64,000 nt of DNA from an uncultured cyanobacterium (GTDB lineage: Bacteria > Cyanobacteriota > Cyanobacteriia > Cyanobacteriales > Chroococcidiopsidaceae). The DNA lies in the NCBI GenBank assembly GCA_946221495.1, contig CAMIFA010000004.1, positions 1-64,000 on the forward strand, given 5' to 3'. The notes beneath the pieces are model-generated. The model searched no databases. It saw only the letters and a list, made by a program, of their open reading frames with translations, and was not told the DNA's origin. Within the stretch, counting starts at the first letter, position 1; each line of letters opens with the position of its first letter. Made by a program: the position numbers and the translations under genes. Of the stretch, positions 53,685 through 62,076 are shown in pieces.

Positions 53685-54059
53685 TTATTTTGATTGAGCA
53701 TCCAACACAATGTGTCGTGAGCGGAGGTTTTGTAGTATTGCCCAAGTACCACGAAAATGTACCTGTCCACGAATATTTTGCAAATGCATATCAATTTCTC
53801 TCGCACGGACTACAGAGCCAATTTGTAAGCTGATATGCGGGTTATCCTCACCAAAAAGAATCGAGGTAGAAGATTGATAGTCTTGTTCAATAATTCGTTC
53901 TGAGTCAATATCTAACTGAAAGTTTTTATTAACGCTTGTTGAACGTGGCGAGTTAGCAACTGCAGGATCATTGATGTTATTAGTTTCTTCAGCGCTAATA
54001 ATTCCAGCTGTAGCCGTAACGATAACTATAGTTGCTGCAAAGGTGAAATAGGAAATCAT
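53685..54059 (-). CDS. Small secreted protein, paired with the next gene
   Basis: 124 residues with a signal peptide (MISYFTFAATIVIVTATAGI). The mature part contains VVRAREIDMHLQNIRGQVHF and RSRHIVLDAQ. Its ATG overlaps the stop of the upstream gene by four bases (ATGA), which shows translational coupling. The V-x-ARE-(I/L) segment resembles the matching part of that partner, so the two may be distant paralogues forming a complex. Function unknown. Confidence 0.65.
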   Translation of the reverse strand: MISYFTFAATIVIVTATAGIISAEETNNINDPAVANSPRSTSVNKNFQLDIDSERIIEQDYQSSTSILFGEDNPHISLQIGSVVRAREIDMHLQNIRGQVHFRGTWAILQNLRSRHIVLDAQSK

Positions 54060-54538
54060 GGCAGCGTTCCCTTGGGTGGCTGAGGTGCTTTAGGAGTGAT
54101 TGGTAATGCTTGAGGGTTATTCGTTAACGGCGCTTCACCCAGTGCGTCAGAGACTATAGCATCGATATCGCTAAAAACGCTGGTAATTTGCAAGCGCACA
54201 CCAATATCTCGATAGGTGACACCTTCTTCAGCGTGTTGGGGTATATTTCGCCGTTCTACAACCCAGCCAGTTTGACGTTCTGGACTACCTGAAAATTGAA
54301 TTTCCTCTGAATCTGGCAATACATTAAACCGCAGTTCTCGCGCTGTCACAGTCGATGTAATTGCTAGATCAGCAGTTTCTGGTGAGGAGGGGGAACCCGA
54401 TATTTCCCTATCTGGAGTTCCGGATTGTGGTTGAGTTTGAGTAAAAGCAGGCATTATGCCAACGCTTATACCCAACATGGTAGAAACTAGGCTTGCTAGA
54501 GGAAGCGCGTGTATACTCTTTTTGATTGAATGTTTCAT
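54056..54538 (-). CDS. Small secreted protein, first of a coupled pair
   Basis: 160 residues with a signal peptide (PLASLVSTMLGISVGIMPAF). The mature part has TVTARELRFNVLPDSEEIQF and ERQTGWVVERRNIPQ, predicted to be beta-rich, and ends in a Pro/Lys-rich tail (PITPKAPQPPKG). It is followed at once by the second gene (ATGA overlap). I do not recognise the family. Confidence 0.65.
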   Translation of the reverse strand: MKHSIKKSIHALPLASLVSTMLGISVGIMPAFTQTQPQSGTPDREISGSPSSPETADLAITSTVTARELRFNVLPDSEEIQFSGSPERQTGWVVERRNIPQHAEEGVTYRDIGVRLQITSVFSDIDAIVSDALGEAPLTNNPQALPITPKAPQPPKGTLP

Positions 54539-54728
54539 ATTCTTTAACTATGTAACTTAGAGTAACTTATATAAACGCTGAAAGATTGTAAAGTGTATCT
54601 AGACTGTAATAATTTTTTGAGATAATTTACATTGTGCTTATTAGCTAAAGTCAGTCTAATATTGCTATTTTCTAACTTTAGCTAGCTTTACTCCTAATTC
54701 AGTTTGAGATACTCAGGTGAAATTATCA

Positions 54729-56108
54729 TTAGACTGCCAAGCGGGATTGTGCAGCAGGCGTACTTAATTGGAGAATTTGATCTGTAACGGCTAGACTTTC
54801 TTCATACAAAGCATCCGAACCCCAGCGTTGCAACTGCTGACTCAGCAAATCTTCCGCCTTTTGGTCAGAAAGTGGAGAGACGTGCTCAAATCTACAAGAC
54901 TGAGCGCCACCACCTGCTTCCATTCGCATACAACCAGTGGTTTCAGAACATAAAACAGTACAACAATCAGCTGCCAAATTAGTTGAACTAAGTCGCAGAT
55001 CAATTAAATCTCCTGGGACTTCACCTGCTGATGTAGCTGTGGGAATTGCTGCTAATTCCGCTTCTACTTGGCGTTGTTCTTCTGTGACAAAGTGAATACG
55101 TTTAATATCATAGTCTCCCCCTTCGTGGTGATAGGAAACCGGATGCCACTGCAATCGACTTGCTAGCCAACCCAAAAACATTAGTGCTTGAGCAGGATTG
55201 CCTTTTTCGTAATCAATTGTTACTCGATCAACTTCACTAAGAGCAGCGCGGCGCTCTGGGGGGTCGAAGGCTTCCGCAGTTAACTCCTGCCAAGCAGACA
55301 AGCGCCGCCAGTTAAGGTCAGCAACTGGCGTACCCGCCTTTAGTAATTCTTGTAAACTGACTAGATTTGCCTCTGTTTCATTAAATTGGCTAGAGTCAAC
55401 GATGACTGAGTTGCATACTGTCGCTAGCCGTTTGAATAAACTATTATTGGGGTCTGGTGTTGCCTTCCACCACAGAAACTTTGGCAGGTCGCCAATCAAG
55501 AGAGCTGTAATCATCCCGCCTACTCGTTCTAGAGCGGCAACTGTGCCTTTGAGGGTTATGTATTCGCAGCAGACGAGCGTAGTTGATGATTGCTTTTGAA
55601 TTGGACAGTAGGCAGAGACTTGAACTGTTACGCCTTCATCAACTCCCGCTACTGGACACAGGGCAATAATGCGGCAAGGGTTACGACTGGCGATCGCATC
55701 CGCTACAGTAGGGCTTTTAGTATCTAAAGCATACGAAGTACCGTTTGTACTGTTACCTCCATCCAACGCACCATTGCCACAATTTTTGGCAACTTCTTCT
55801 CGTAATTTAGCTAATGTTTCAGGAGTTGCCTTCCCAGTCACTGGCAATTTATAAGCTTTCTGCGCTTCCCGCAACGCTACTTCTGTGCGAGGTCCAGGAA
55901 TTCCATCAATAGGACCACTGTAGAACCTCAAAGTAGTTAATAGTTGTTGAGTTTCTTCTGGTTCATAGACTATCAAACTAAACGTCGTCGCCCGTGTAGC
56001 AGAGATGCCGTAACTTTGCCAAATCTTACTCAGTTCCGCCTCAATTTCACTGAGCGAAACATCCTTGGGAGCTTGAAGCGAGACAATTGGAGCAGATTGA
56101 GTTGCCAT
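54729..56108 (-). CDS. opcA: Glucose-6-phosphate dehydrogenase assembly protein OpcA
   Basis: 459 residues. An N-terminal peptidoglycan-binding-like segment (YSGPIDGIPGPRTEVALREA) near residue 80 is followed by the OpcA domain (PKFLWWKATPDPNN; LSAWQELTAEAFDPP; EVDRVTIDYEKG). In cyanobacteria OpcA is needed for activity and oligomerisation of glucose-6-phosphate dehydrogenase and mediates its redox control by thioredoxin; several cysteines (CCTVLCSETTGC) lie near the C-terminus. It is the last gene of the fbp-tal-zwf-opcA run. Confidence 0.95.
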   Translation of the reverse strand: MATQSAPIVSLQAPKDVSLSEIEAELSKIWQSYGISATRATTFSLIVYEPEETQQLLTTLRFYSGPIDGIPGPRTEVALREAQKAYKLPVTGKATPETLAKLREEVAKNCGNGALDGGNSTNGTSYALDTKSPTVADAIASRNPCRIIALCPVAGVDEGVTVQVSAYCPIQKQSSTTLVCCEYITLKGTVAALERVGGMITALLIGDLPKFLWWKATPDPNNSLFKRLATVCNSVIVDSSQFNETEANLVSLQELLKAGTPVADLNWRRLSAWQELTAEAFDPPERRAALSEVDRVTIDYEKGNPAQALMFLGWLASRLQWHPVSYHHEGGDYDIKRIHFVTEEQRQVEAELAAIPTATSAGEVPGDLIDLRLSSTNLAADCCTVLCSETTGCMRMEAGGGAQSCRFEHVSPLSDQKAEDLLSQQLQRWGSDALYEESLAVTDQILQLSTPAAQSRLAV

Positions 56109-56386
56109 AAGTAATTTTGAGTTTTAAGTTTTGAGTTAGGTAGAGTAAAGAAATTTTTGAGCTTTGAGTTAAGTAGAGTAAAGAGAGTTTTGAGTCATGA
56201 ATCCAGACAATGCTGAATTAAAATTTTTCTTCAATTCATAATTCAAATCAGTTCTCTTTGATTCAAAACTCAACGGTCAGCACGCCAGTTTGCTCAAGTC
56301 GGGGAACCCGCCCACGCAACTGGCTCCGGAGGAGGCACCGAAAAGCGCTGCGTTGAGCAAGCTCAAAATTCAAAATTCAAAACATT

Positions 56387-57916
56387 TTAAAGTCTGCGCC
56401 AGCGACGACCATCCTGGTTAATTAACTGTTCCGCTTCCGCAGGTTCCCAAGTTCCAGCTTCATATTGGGGAACAGATGCTGGATCTGCTGGCGAGTCCCA
56501 AACAGTAAGTGCTGGAGTTACTACCCGCCAAGCAGCTTCAACTTCGTCAGCGCGTGTGAACAAAGTTTGATCGCCCATCATGCAATCAAGCAATAAGCGA
56601 TCATAAGCATCGCCTGTCGCTGAGATCCCAAATGAACCATAACTAAAGTCCATTTCAACTGAGCGAGTGCGTAAATCTGGCCCTGGCATCTTAACTTCAA
56701 ACCTCAGTGAAATTCCCTCATTAGGCTGAATTCGCATTGTTAAAACATTGGCATTTACCTGTTGAGCGGCAGATTGAAATATCAGATAAGGCACTTCGCG
56801 GAACTGGATTGCTATTTCACTGACTTTCTTCGGTAGTCGCTTCCCTGTACGCAGGTAGAAAGGAACGCCTTGCCAACGCCAGTTATCAATCAGAAACTTC
56901 ATTGCTACATAAGTGGGTGTAGTTGAATTGGGATTAACTCCTGCCTCCTCTCGATATCCAGGTACTGGTTTACCTTTCATCCACCCAGCACTATATTGAC
57001 CGCGTACTGCCGATCGCTCCAAATTCTGCACATCTGCTAAGTGAGTCGCTTGGAGTACCTTTAATTTTTCTGTACGGATACTTTCAGCATCAAGGGCATT
57101 GGGTGGCTCCATTGCCGTGAAGCAAAAAAGTTGCATCAGGTGGTTTTGCAGCATATCCCGCAGTGCGCCGGAGGTTTCGTAGTATCCTGCTCGGTCTTCA
57201 ACTCCTACAGTCTCGGCGACGGTAATTTGCACATGATCAACAAATTGCCGATTCCACAACGGTTCAAAAATTGCATTCGCAAACCGAAAGACGAGGAGAT
57301 TTTGAACTGTTTCTTTACCTAAATAGTGATCAATTCGGTAAACCTGCTCTTCTTTGCATACTTTCTGCACTACTCTGTTCAACTCGCGAGCCGAACTCAA
57401 GTCTCGACCAAAGGGTTTCTCAATTACTAAACGAGTCCTGAGCGGGTCATCCAGCATTTGAGCTGCTCCTAGCTGCTGAATTGCTTCGGCGAAGAATTTG
57501 GGGGCAACAGAAAGGTAGAAAACTCTATTTCCGCGCGTTCCTCTTTTGCCATCCAATTGTGTCAATAAATCTTTGAGTTTCTGGTAACTTTCTGGGTTAT
57601 CAATATCGCCAGAGCAGTAAAACAGACCTTGAGCAAAGTCTTGCCACAACTCCTCAGCACCAATACCGTCAGAAAACTGCTCAATGCCCTCCCGCATCTG
57701 TTCGCGGAAGTATTCGTCACTCCAATCTCGACGCGCCACTCCCACAATAGTAGTTTCTGGAGGTAGCCGCCTTTCCCGTCTGAGTTTATAAAGAGCTGGA
57801 ACTAGCTTGCGTTGAGTAAGATCCCCGGAAGCACCGAATATCACCAAAATCTGAGGTTCGGGTGTTCTTTGTTGTTGCAGTCCTACGCGCAAGGGATTTT
57901 CTAGCAGCGTGACCAT
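56387..57916 (-). CDS. zwf: Glucose-6-phosphate 1-dehydrogenase
   Basis: 509 residues. NADP-binding motif [18 protein letters not shown] near residue 28, and the active-site [19 protein letters not shown] with the substrate-binding Lys are intact. It is the entry enzyme of the oxidative pentose phosphate pathway, the main night-time NADPH source. It lies between tal and opcA with gaps of 176 and 278 bases; the zwf-opcA gap contains several copies of a TTTTGAGTT motif, so separate promoters are possible. Confidence 0.97.
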   Translation of the reverse strand: MVTLLENPLRVGLQQQRTPEPQILVIFGASGDLTQRKLVPALYKLRRERRLPPETTIVGVARRDWSDEYFREQMREGIEQFSDGIGAEELWQDFAQGLFYCSGDIDNPESYQKLKDLLTQLDGKRGTRGNRVFYLSVAPKFFAEAIQQLGAAQMLDDPLRTRLVIEKPFGRDLSSARELNRVVQKVCKEEQVYRIDHYLGKETVQNLLVFRFANAIFEPLWNRQFVDHVQITVAETVGVEDRAGYYETSGALRDMLQNHLMQLFCFTAMEPPNALDAESIRTEKLKVLQATHLADVQNLERSAVRGQYSAGWMKGKPVPGYREEAGVNPNSTTPTYVAMKFLIDNWRWQGVPFYLRTGKRLPKKVSEIAIQFREVPYLIFQSAAQQVNANVLTMRIQPNEGISLRFEVKMPGPDLRTRSVEMDFSYGSFGISATGDAYDRLLLDCMMGDQTLFTRADEVEAAWRVVTPALTVWDSPADPASVPQYEAGTWEPAEAEQLINQDGRRWRRL

Positions 57917-58092
57917 AAGTTGTTTGTAGGGTAAGTTTCAATAAGAAGTTGAGGACGGGGGTCAAGGGGAGCTCATCGGTTACACGGTTTGAGGAGGTAA
58001 AGAACTAGCGTTCACGGGTAAAAGGAGGAATTATACATCCAAACAGTCTGATCTCCCCCTGCTTCTCTTCTTCCCCAGCTCCCCCTGCTTTT

Positions 58093-59256
58093 TTAAACGG
58101 GAGACAACTGACTGACTTTCTCTTCTAAAGAGTCCATCAACGATTGGAAGGGTTGAACAAATTTATCAATTCCTTCTACAAGCAATTCATCCATGACTTC
58201 ATCTAGGTTGATGTTAATGTCTGGATCTTTGAGATTTTCCAGCAACTTATAAGCTTCTTCTACCCCAGTATCAACGCGCGCTTGGGGATCGCAGTGATCG
58301 GCGCAGGCTTCAATCGTGTTTGGGGGTAGGGTATTTACTGTATCAGCTCCAACTAATTCATCAACATACATCACGTCGCTGTAGTTGGGATCTTTAGTGC
58401 TGGTACTAGCCCAAAGGAGACGCTGGACTTTCGCGCCTTTTGCTGCCAAGGCTTGCCACTGCTCGCTGCCAAAGATTTCTTTATACTTTTGGTAAGCTAC
58501 TTTAGCATTGGCGATCGCTACTTTACCTTTAACTGCCCTCAGCTTTGCTTCTACGTTGAGATCGTCAACACCTTTTTTGAGTTTTTCATCAATACGCTGA
58601 TCAATGTTGCTGTCAATGCGGCTAAGGAAGAAACTTGCTACTGAAGCAATTGTGCTAATGTCTTTACCCTCAGCTAACCGCTTTTCTAAGCCGCGAATGT
58701 AAGCCCAAGCTGTCTCAACGTAGCTATTAACAGAAAACAGCAAAGTTACATTAACATTAATGCCTTCACTGATCACTTGCTCTACTGCTGGTAAGCCTTT
58801 GGTTGTACCAGGAATCTTGATCATCACATTTTCTCGACCAATCTCCTGGTAATAGCGCAGAGCTTCTTTGATCGTTGCTTCAGTATCATGGGCAATTGTC
58901 GGTGGTACTTCAATACTCACGTAACCATCTAGCTTATTGGACGATTCATAGACAGGTCGTAAAATATCACAGGCGTTGCGGATATCTGCAAATATCAGTG
59001 ATTCGTAGATTTTATAAGTTGGCGATCCAGCGCGAATTCCGGCTTCAATATCCGCATCGTAGACTGCGTTGCCCATCATTGCCTTTTCAAAAATAGATGG
59101 GTTAGTGGTGATCCCACAGATCCCACCGTTTTCAACCAAAGCTTTGAGTTCACCAGATTGAATCATGTCCCGAGTCAAATTATCCATCCAGATACTCTGA
59201 CCGTATTCTTTGATTTCTATTAAATGATTGTTTGGCTTAGTTGCTTGGTCTGTCAT
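58093..59256 (-). CDS. tal: Transaldolase
   Basis: 387 residues, the longer transaldolase type. The N-terminal GQSIWMDNLTRDMIQSGEL, GICGITTNPSIFEKAMMG and the Schiff-base lysine region NVMIKIPGTTKGLPAVEQ are present. It transfers dihydroxyacetone units between sugar phosphates. It stands between fbp and zwf on the same strand, as in Nostoc and relatives. Confidence 0.96.
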   Translation of the reverse strand: MTDQATKPNNHLIEIKEYGQSIWMDNLTRDMIQSGELKALVENGGICGITTNPSIFEKAMMGNAVYDADIEAGIRAGSPTYKIYESLIFADIRNACDILRPVYESSNKLDGYVSIEVPPTIAHDTEATIKEALRYYQEIGRENVMIKIPGTTKGLPAVEQVISEGINVNVTLLFSVNSYVETAWAYIRGLEKRLAEGKDISTIASVASFFLSRIDSNIDQRIDEKLKKGVDDLNVEAKLRAVKGKVAIANAKVAYQKYKEIFGSEQWQALAAKGAKVQRLLWASTSTKDPNYSDVMYVDELVGADTVNTLPPNTIEACADHCDPQARVDTGVEEAYKLLENLKDPDININLDEVMDELLVEGIDKFVQPFQSLMDSLEEKVSQLSPV

Positions 59257-59349
59257 TGTTTTATTCCTATTAATTGTTGCTTTAACTCTAGACTATTAAC
59301 TAGAGAAATAGATAAGTGTAGGCATTCTTACAGTCTTCTGTCCCTAGCC

Positions 59350-60429
59350 TTACTGTGGTACACGCGATCGCTCCAGCATGATCTTTTCCCTTTCTGCTTT
59401 CACTTGTTTCTGCACAAAAGACTCCACTAGGGCAACATCATCTTTACTACCAATAATCAACGGTGTGCGCTGGTGCAGTTTTTCTGGCACTACATCCAAA
59501 ATTTCTTCAGTTCCTGTACTAGCTCTACCTCCTGCTTGTTCAATCAAAAAAGCTAGAGGTGCAGATTCGTAAAGCAAACGTAACTTGCCTTCTGGCTGCT
59601 TTATCGTACCTGGGTACAGAAACACACCACCTTGAACTAAAACCCGATGAATATCTCCAACCATTGCCCCACCATAGCGAGCGGTATAACCTTCTGTTTG
59701 GTGAACATAGCGGATGTATTCCCGAAATGATTCGTCCCACTGCCAGAAGTTGCCTTCATTCACACTGTAAATCGAACCATGATTAGGAATCTGTATATTT
59801 TCATCCGAAAGGATAAACTCTCCTAAGCTGGGGTCGAGTGTGAAAGAATGAACTCCCTTACCGATCGAATACACTAGCATTGTGCTAGGACCATAAAGGA
59901 TATAACCAGCTGCAATTTGTTTATGCCCATTTTGCAACAAATCACTTGCCGTCCCGTCCAAGTCTTGACCTTCTTGTTGACGAATTGCAAATATAGAACC
60001 CAAGCTTAGATTAATATCAGTGTTGGAAGAACCATCGATCGGGTCATACAGCAGGGTATAGCGACCAATTGGGCAGTTTTCTGGAATGTAGTAAGGTTTT
60101 TCCATTTCTTCGGAAGCCAAGCGACAAACAAGACCGCTTTGCTTAAATACCGAGATAAACACATCATTAGCATAGACATCCATTTTTTTAACGGATTCTC
60201 CCTGCACATTGATGTCTCCAGTAAATCCCAAAACACCTTCCATTAATCCAGCACGGCTAAGGCGACGAGCAATAATCTTGCCAGCAAGGGCGATGCGATT
60301 CATTAAGGCACTCAGATCCTGCGCCTCTGCTGAGAAACTTTGAAGTTGTTGCAGGACGTGACGAGATAGAGTTGTACAATCACGATCCAGAGCGTACTCC
60401 TGAGCGTCTGCTTGTTGCGCGTCAACCAT
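59350..60429 (-). CDS. fbp: Class I fructose-1,6-bisphosphatase
   Basis: 359 residues. Motifs: [33 protein letters not shown], the metal site [24 protein letters not shown], and the C-terminal [22 protein letters not shown] with [12 protein letters not shown]. It acts in gluconeogenesis and can feed hexose phosphate to the pentose phosphate cycle. It is the first gene of the fbp-tal-zwf-opcA run. Confidence 0.96.
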   Translation of the reverse strand: MVDAQQADAQEYALDRDCTTLSRHVLQQLQSFSAEAQDLSALMNRIALAGKIIARRLSRAGLMEGVLGFTGDINVQGESVKKMDVYANDVFISVFKQSGLVCRLASEEMEKPYYIPENCPIGRYTLLYDPIDGSSNTDINLSLGSIFAIRQQEGQDLDGTASDLLQNGHKQIAAGYILYGPSTMLVYSIGKGVHSFTLDPSLGEFILSDENIQIPNHGSIYSVNEGNFWQWDESFREYIRYVHQTEGYTARYGGAMVGDIHRVLVQGGVFLYPGTIKQPEGKLRLLYESAPLAFLIEQAGGRASTGTEEILDVVPEKLHQRTPLIIGSKDDVALVESFVQKQVKAEREKIMLERSRVPQ

Positions 60430-60665
60430 TGTTTTTATTCTCCCTATCTAGTGGGGCGATGATCACGGGATTTTATATTTACCTAGCCTACGCTAAGTGC
60501 ATTGGCAACGCCCGATTCTGCTTTCTATCTTAGAGAGAGAATTTGTGAGTGAAATCTGACTTTGGGTAAACTATAAGATTAGTATCTAAAATGGAATCGC
60601 TCTAATTATTCAATGCGCTTTAACTTCTTAGCCTGAATAACTTTGCTCCAGCAAGTCAAAACAAT

Positions 60666-60847
60666 TTAATTAGGACTTACGCACCACTAACCCAAGAACG
60701 TAGACGCTTCGCGGCTTGCCGCAGGCTACCGCATTCACGTAGTGTAGCGACAGCGTTTAGAACACATAGACGCGGAGCGGCTTCAAGGTAGAGTAGTACA
60801 CAAAAGAATAAGAGTTTGAGAGAGTTTTTGCGTAAGTCCTGTTAATT
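60666..60847. mobile_element. MITE-like element, copy 2, with 6-bp target duplication
   Basis: Ends AGGACTTACGCA (60672-60683) and TGCGTAAGTCCT (60829-60840) equal those of copy 1. TTAATT flanks both sides (60666-60671 and 60842-60847), again with one G between the right end and the duplication. The interior is about 77 bases longer because of inserted CGTAGCG-type palindromic sequence. The common inner part GAATAAGAGTTTGAGAGAGT is identical in both copies. Confidence 0.8.
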
Positions 60848-60890
60848 TAAGAGCTATTTCAACTTTAGTAGAGTGTTTATCAGAAAATAT

Positions 60891-60931
60891 CGACAAGTTG
60901 TAGCAATATTAGTAACTGCTACAACTTGTCG
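60891..60931. repeat. Perfect 15-bp inverted repeat between fbp and the RRM gene
   Basis: CGACAAGTTGTAGCA and TGCTACAACTTGTCG are exact reverse complements around an 11-base loop. There is no T-run on either side, so it does not look like an intrinsic terminator. The wider fbp-RRM gap (60430-61035) contains this, the MITE and no gene. Confidence 0.8.
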
Positions 60932-61035
60932 AATATACACTTAAAAGCCTTCTGAGTTTTATTTAACTTAAGTTAAGCTCCAACTATTTATACACTGTCT
61001 TTAACTGAGTTAGCTGCCTTTAAAGGAGCGTTGGT

Positions 61036-61326
61036 CTAATATTCTCTCCTCATACCGCCGCCGCCACCACGCCGACTATTTTCTTCTCGTGGCTTTGCTT
61101 TATTAACTCTTAGCTGACGACCCATCCATTCTGCACCATCTAATTCAGTGATAGCCGTATCTTCTTGGGCATCTTCATTCATATCAACAAATGCAAAACC
61201 GCGCATCCGACCCGTTTCGCGGTCTGTAGGCAAAACAATTCGTTTAACTGCACCGTATTCTGCAAAAACTGCTCTTAAGTCTTCTTCAGTGGCGCGGTAA
61301 GAAAGGTTTCCAACGTAAATAGTCAT
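61036..61326 (-). CDS. RNA-binding protein with one RRM (Rbp family)
   Basis: 96 residues from the ATG at 61326. One RRM spans 1-80 with RNP2 IYVGNL at the start and RNP1 RGFAFVDM, followed by a short Gly/Arg tail (RRGGGGGMRREY). These cyanobacterial proteins bind mRNA and many are cold-induced; some help target photosynthetic mRNAs to the thylakoid. The 360-base upstream gap probably contains a long leader. Confidence 0.93.
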   Translation of the reverse strand: MTIYVGNLSYRATEEDLRAVFAEYGAVKRIVLPTDRETGRMRGFAFVDMNEDAQEDTAITELDGAEWMGRQLRVNKAKPREENSRRGGGGGMRREY

Positions 61327-61689
61327 AGCGATCACGTAAATCTGAAACAGAAGCTAAAGTTCAGGTCTAGATCCAGATACTAGAAAGTGCTAGAAAGCAA
61401 TTTCTCATCTGATGTACCAATGATGAATTTCCAGGGTCAGCAACCATAAGAGCGGTAGCAGTGTCTAAAACTCAATTAGTAATAAGACTGAACTTACTAG
61501 ATACCGTTTTATCATATCCTATTCCCTAGCTGGTCAAAGGTCATCTGTATTACAAAGAAATATTGACTCAAGTTTTATTTTTGATAGTCACGAGACAAGC
61601 TAGAAGGAAGGTATTAGTAAACTAGGGGTTTCAGCGTTTTAGTTTGCTAAAACTAGCAGCAAGATTGAATCTTGAGCGGATAACAAGCT
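61327..61689. promoter_or_regulatory. Leader/promoter region of the RRM gene
   Basis: 363 bases without a gene. Cold-regulated rbp genes of cyanobacteria often have long 5' leaders, and a leader here is likely. I see no specific structure beyond AT-rich stretches. Confidence 0.4.
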
Positions 61690-61908
61690 TTAGTCGATTG
61701 AAATTGACTGAGGTCCACTAGTTTTGCCGTTGTGATCTTGAATTGTCACAGAAGTATAGGTGGTAGAACCAGTCTGTTGATCAAGCCAACTTTTAACTGG
61801 ATCATCAGCACAGTTAATTCTTAGCAGACCAGAGAAGAAACCGCCTAAGAATGAAACTGGATGCTGGGTAAGTTGCTTAAAGATCGGCGTTAGTTCAGTT
61901 ACAAACAT
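61690..61908 (-). CDS. Small conserved hypothetical protein
   Basis: 72 residues (MFVTELTPIFKQLTQHPVSF, then GGFFSGLLRINCADDPVKSW). AGGAG lies nine bases upstream of the ATG, supporting expression. It has no signal peptide; a short amphipathic helix is followed by a Thr/Ser-rich C-terminal strand region. It lies downstream of nrdJ on the same strand. Family not known to me. Confidence 0.65.
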   Translation of the reverse strand: MFVTELTPIFKQLTQHPVSFLGGFFSGLLRINCADDPVKSWLDQQTGSTTYTSVTIQDHNGKTSGPQSISID

Positions 61909-62076
61909 ACAATGTGTCTCCTAATAATTGCTCAAGATTTAATTAGAGTATCCGACTTTACGAAAGTTGGATACTCACATCTCAATTGCTTCTTTTGGGA
62001 TTGTAGCGTGTCCTTGGGTGAGGCTGACTGCATGGAGCTGGGGCAATGCTGAAAGAGTGGGTTATACCATGCACCT

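Noticed and set aside
56281..56380. GC-rich part of the zwf-opcA gap considered as a small RNA
   Set aside because: It resembles a dispersed cyanobacterial repeat (CAGCACGCCAGTT... with GGCTCCGGAGGAGGC) and shows no terminator with a T-run.
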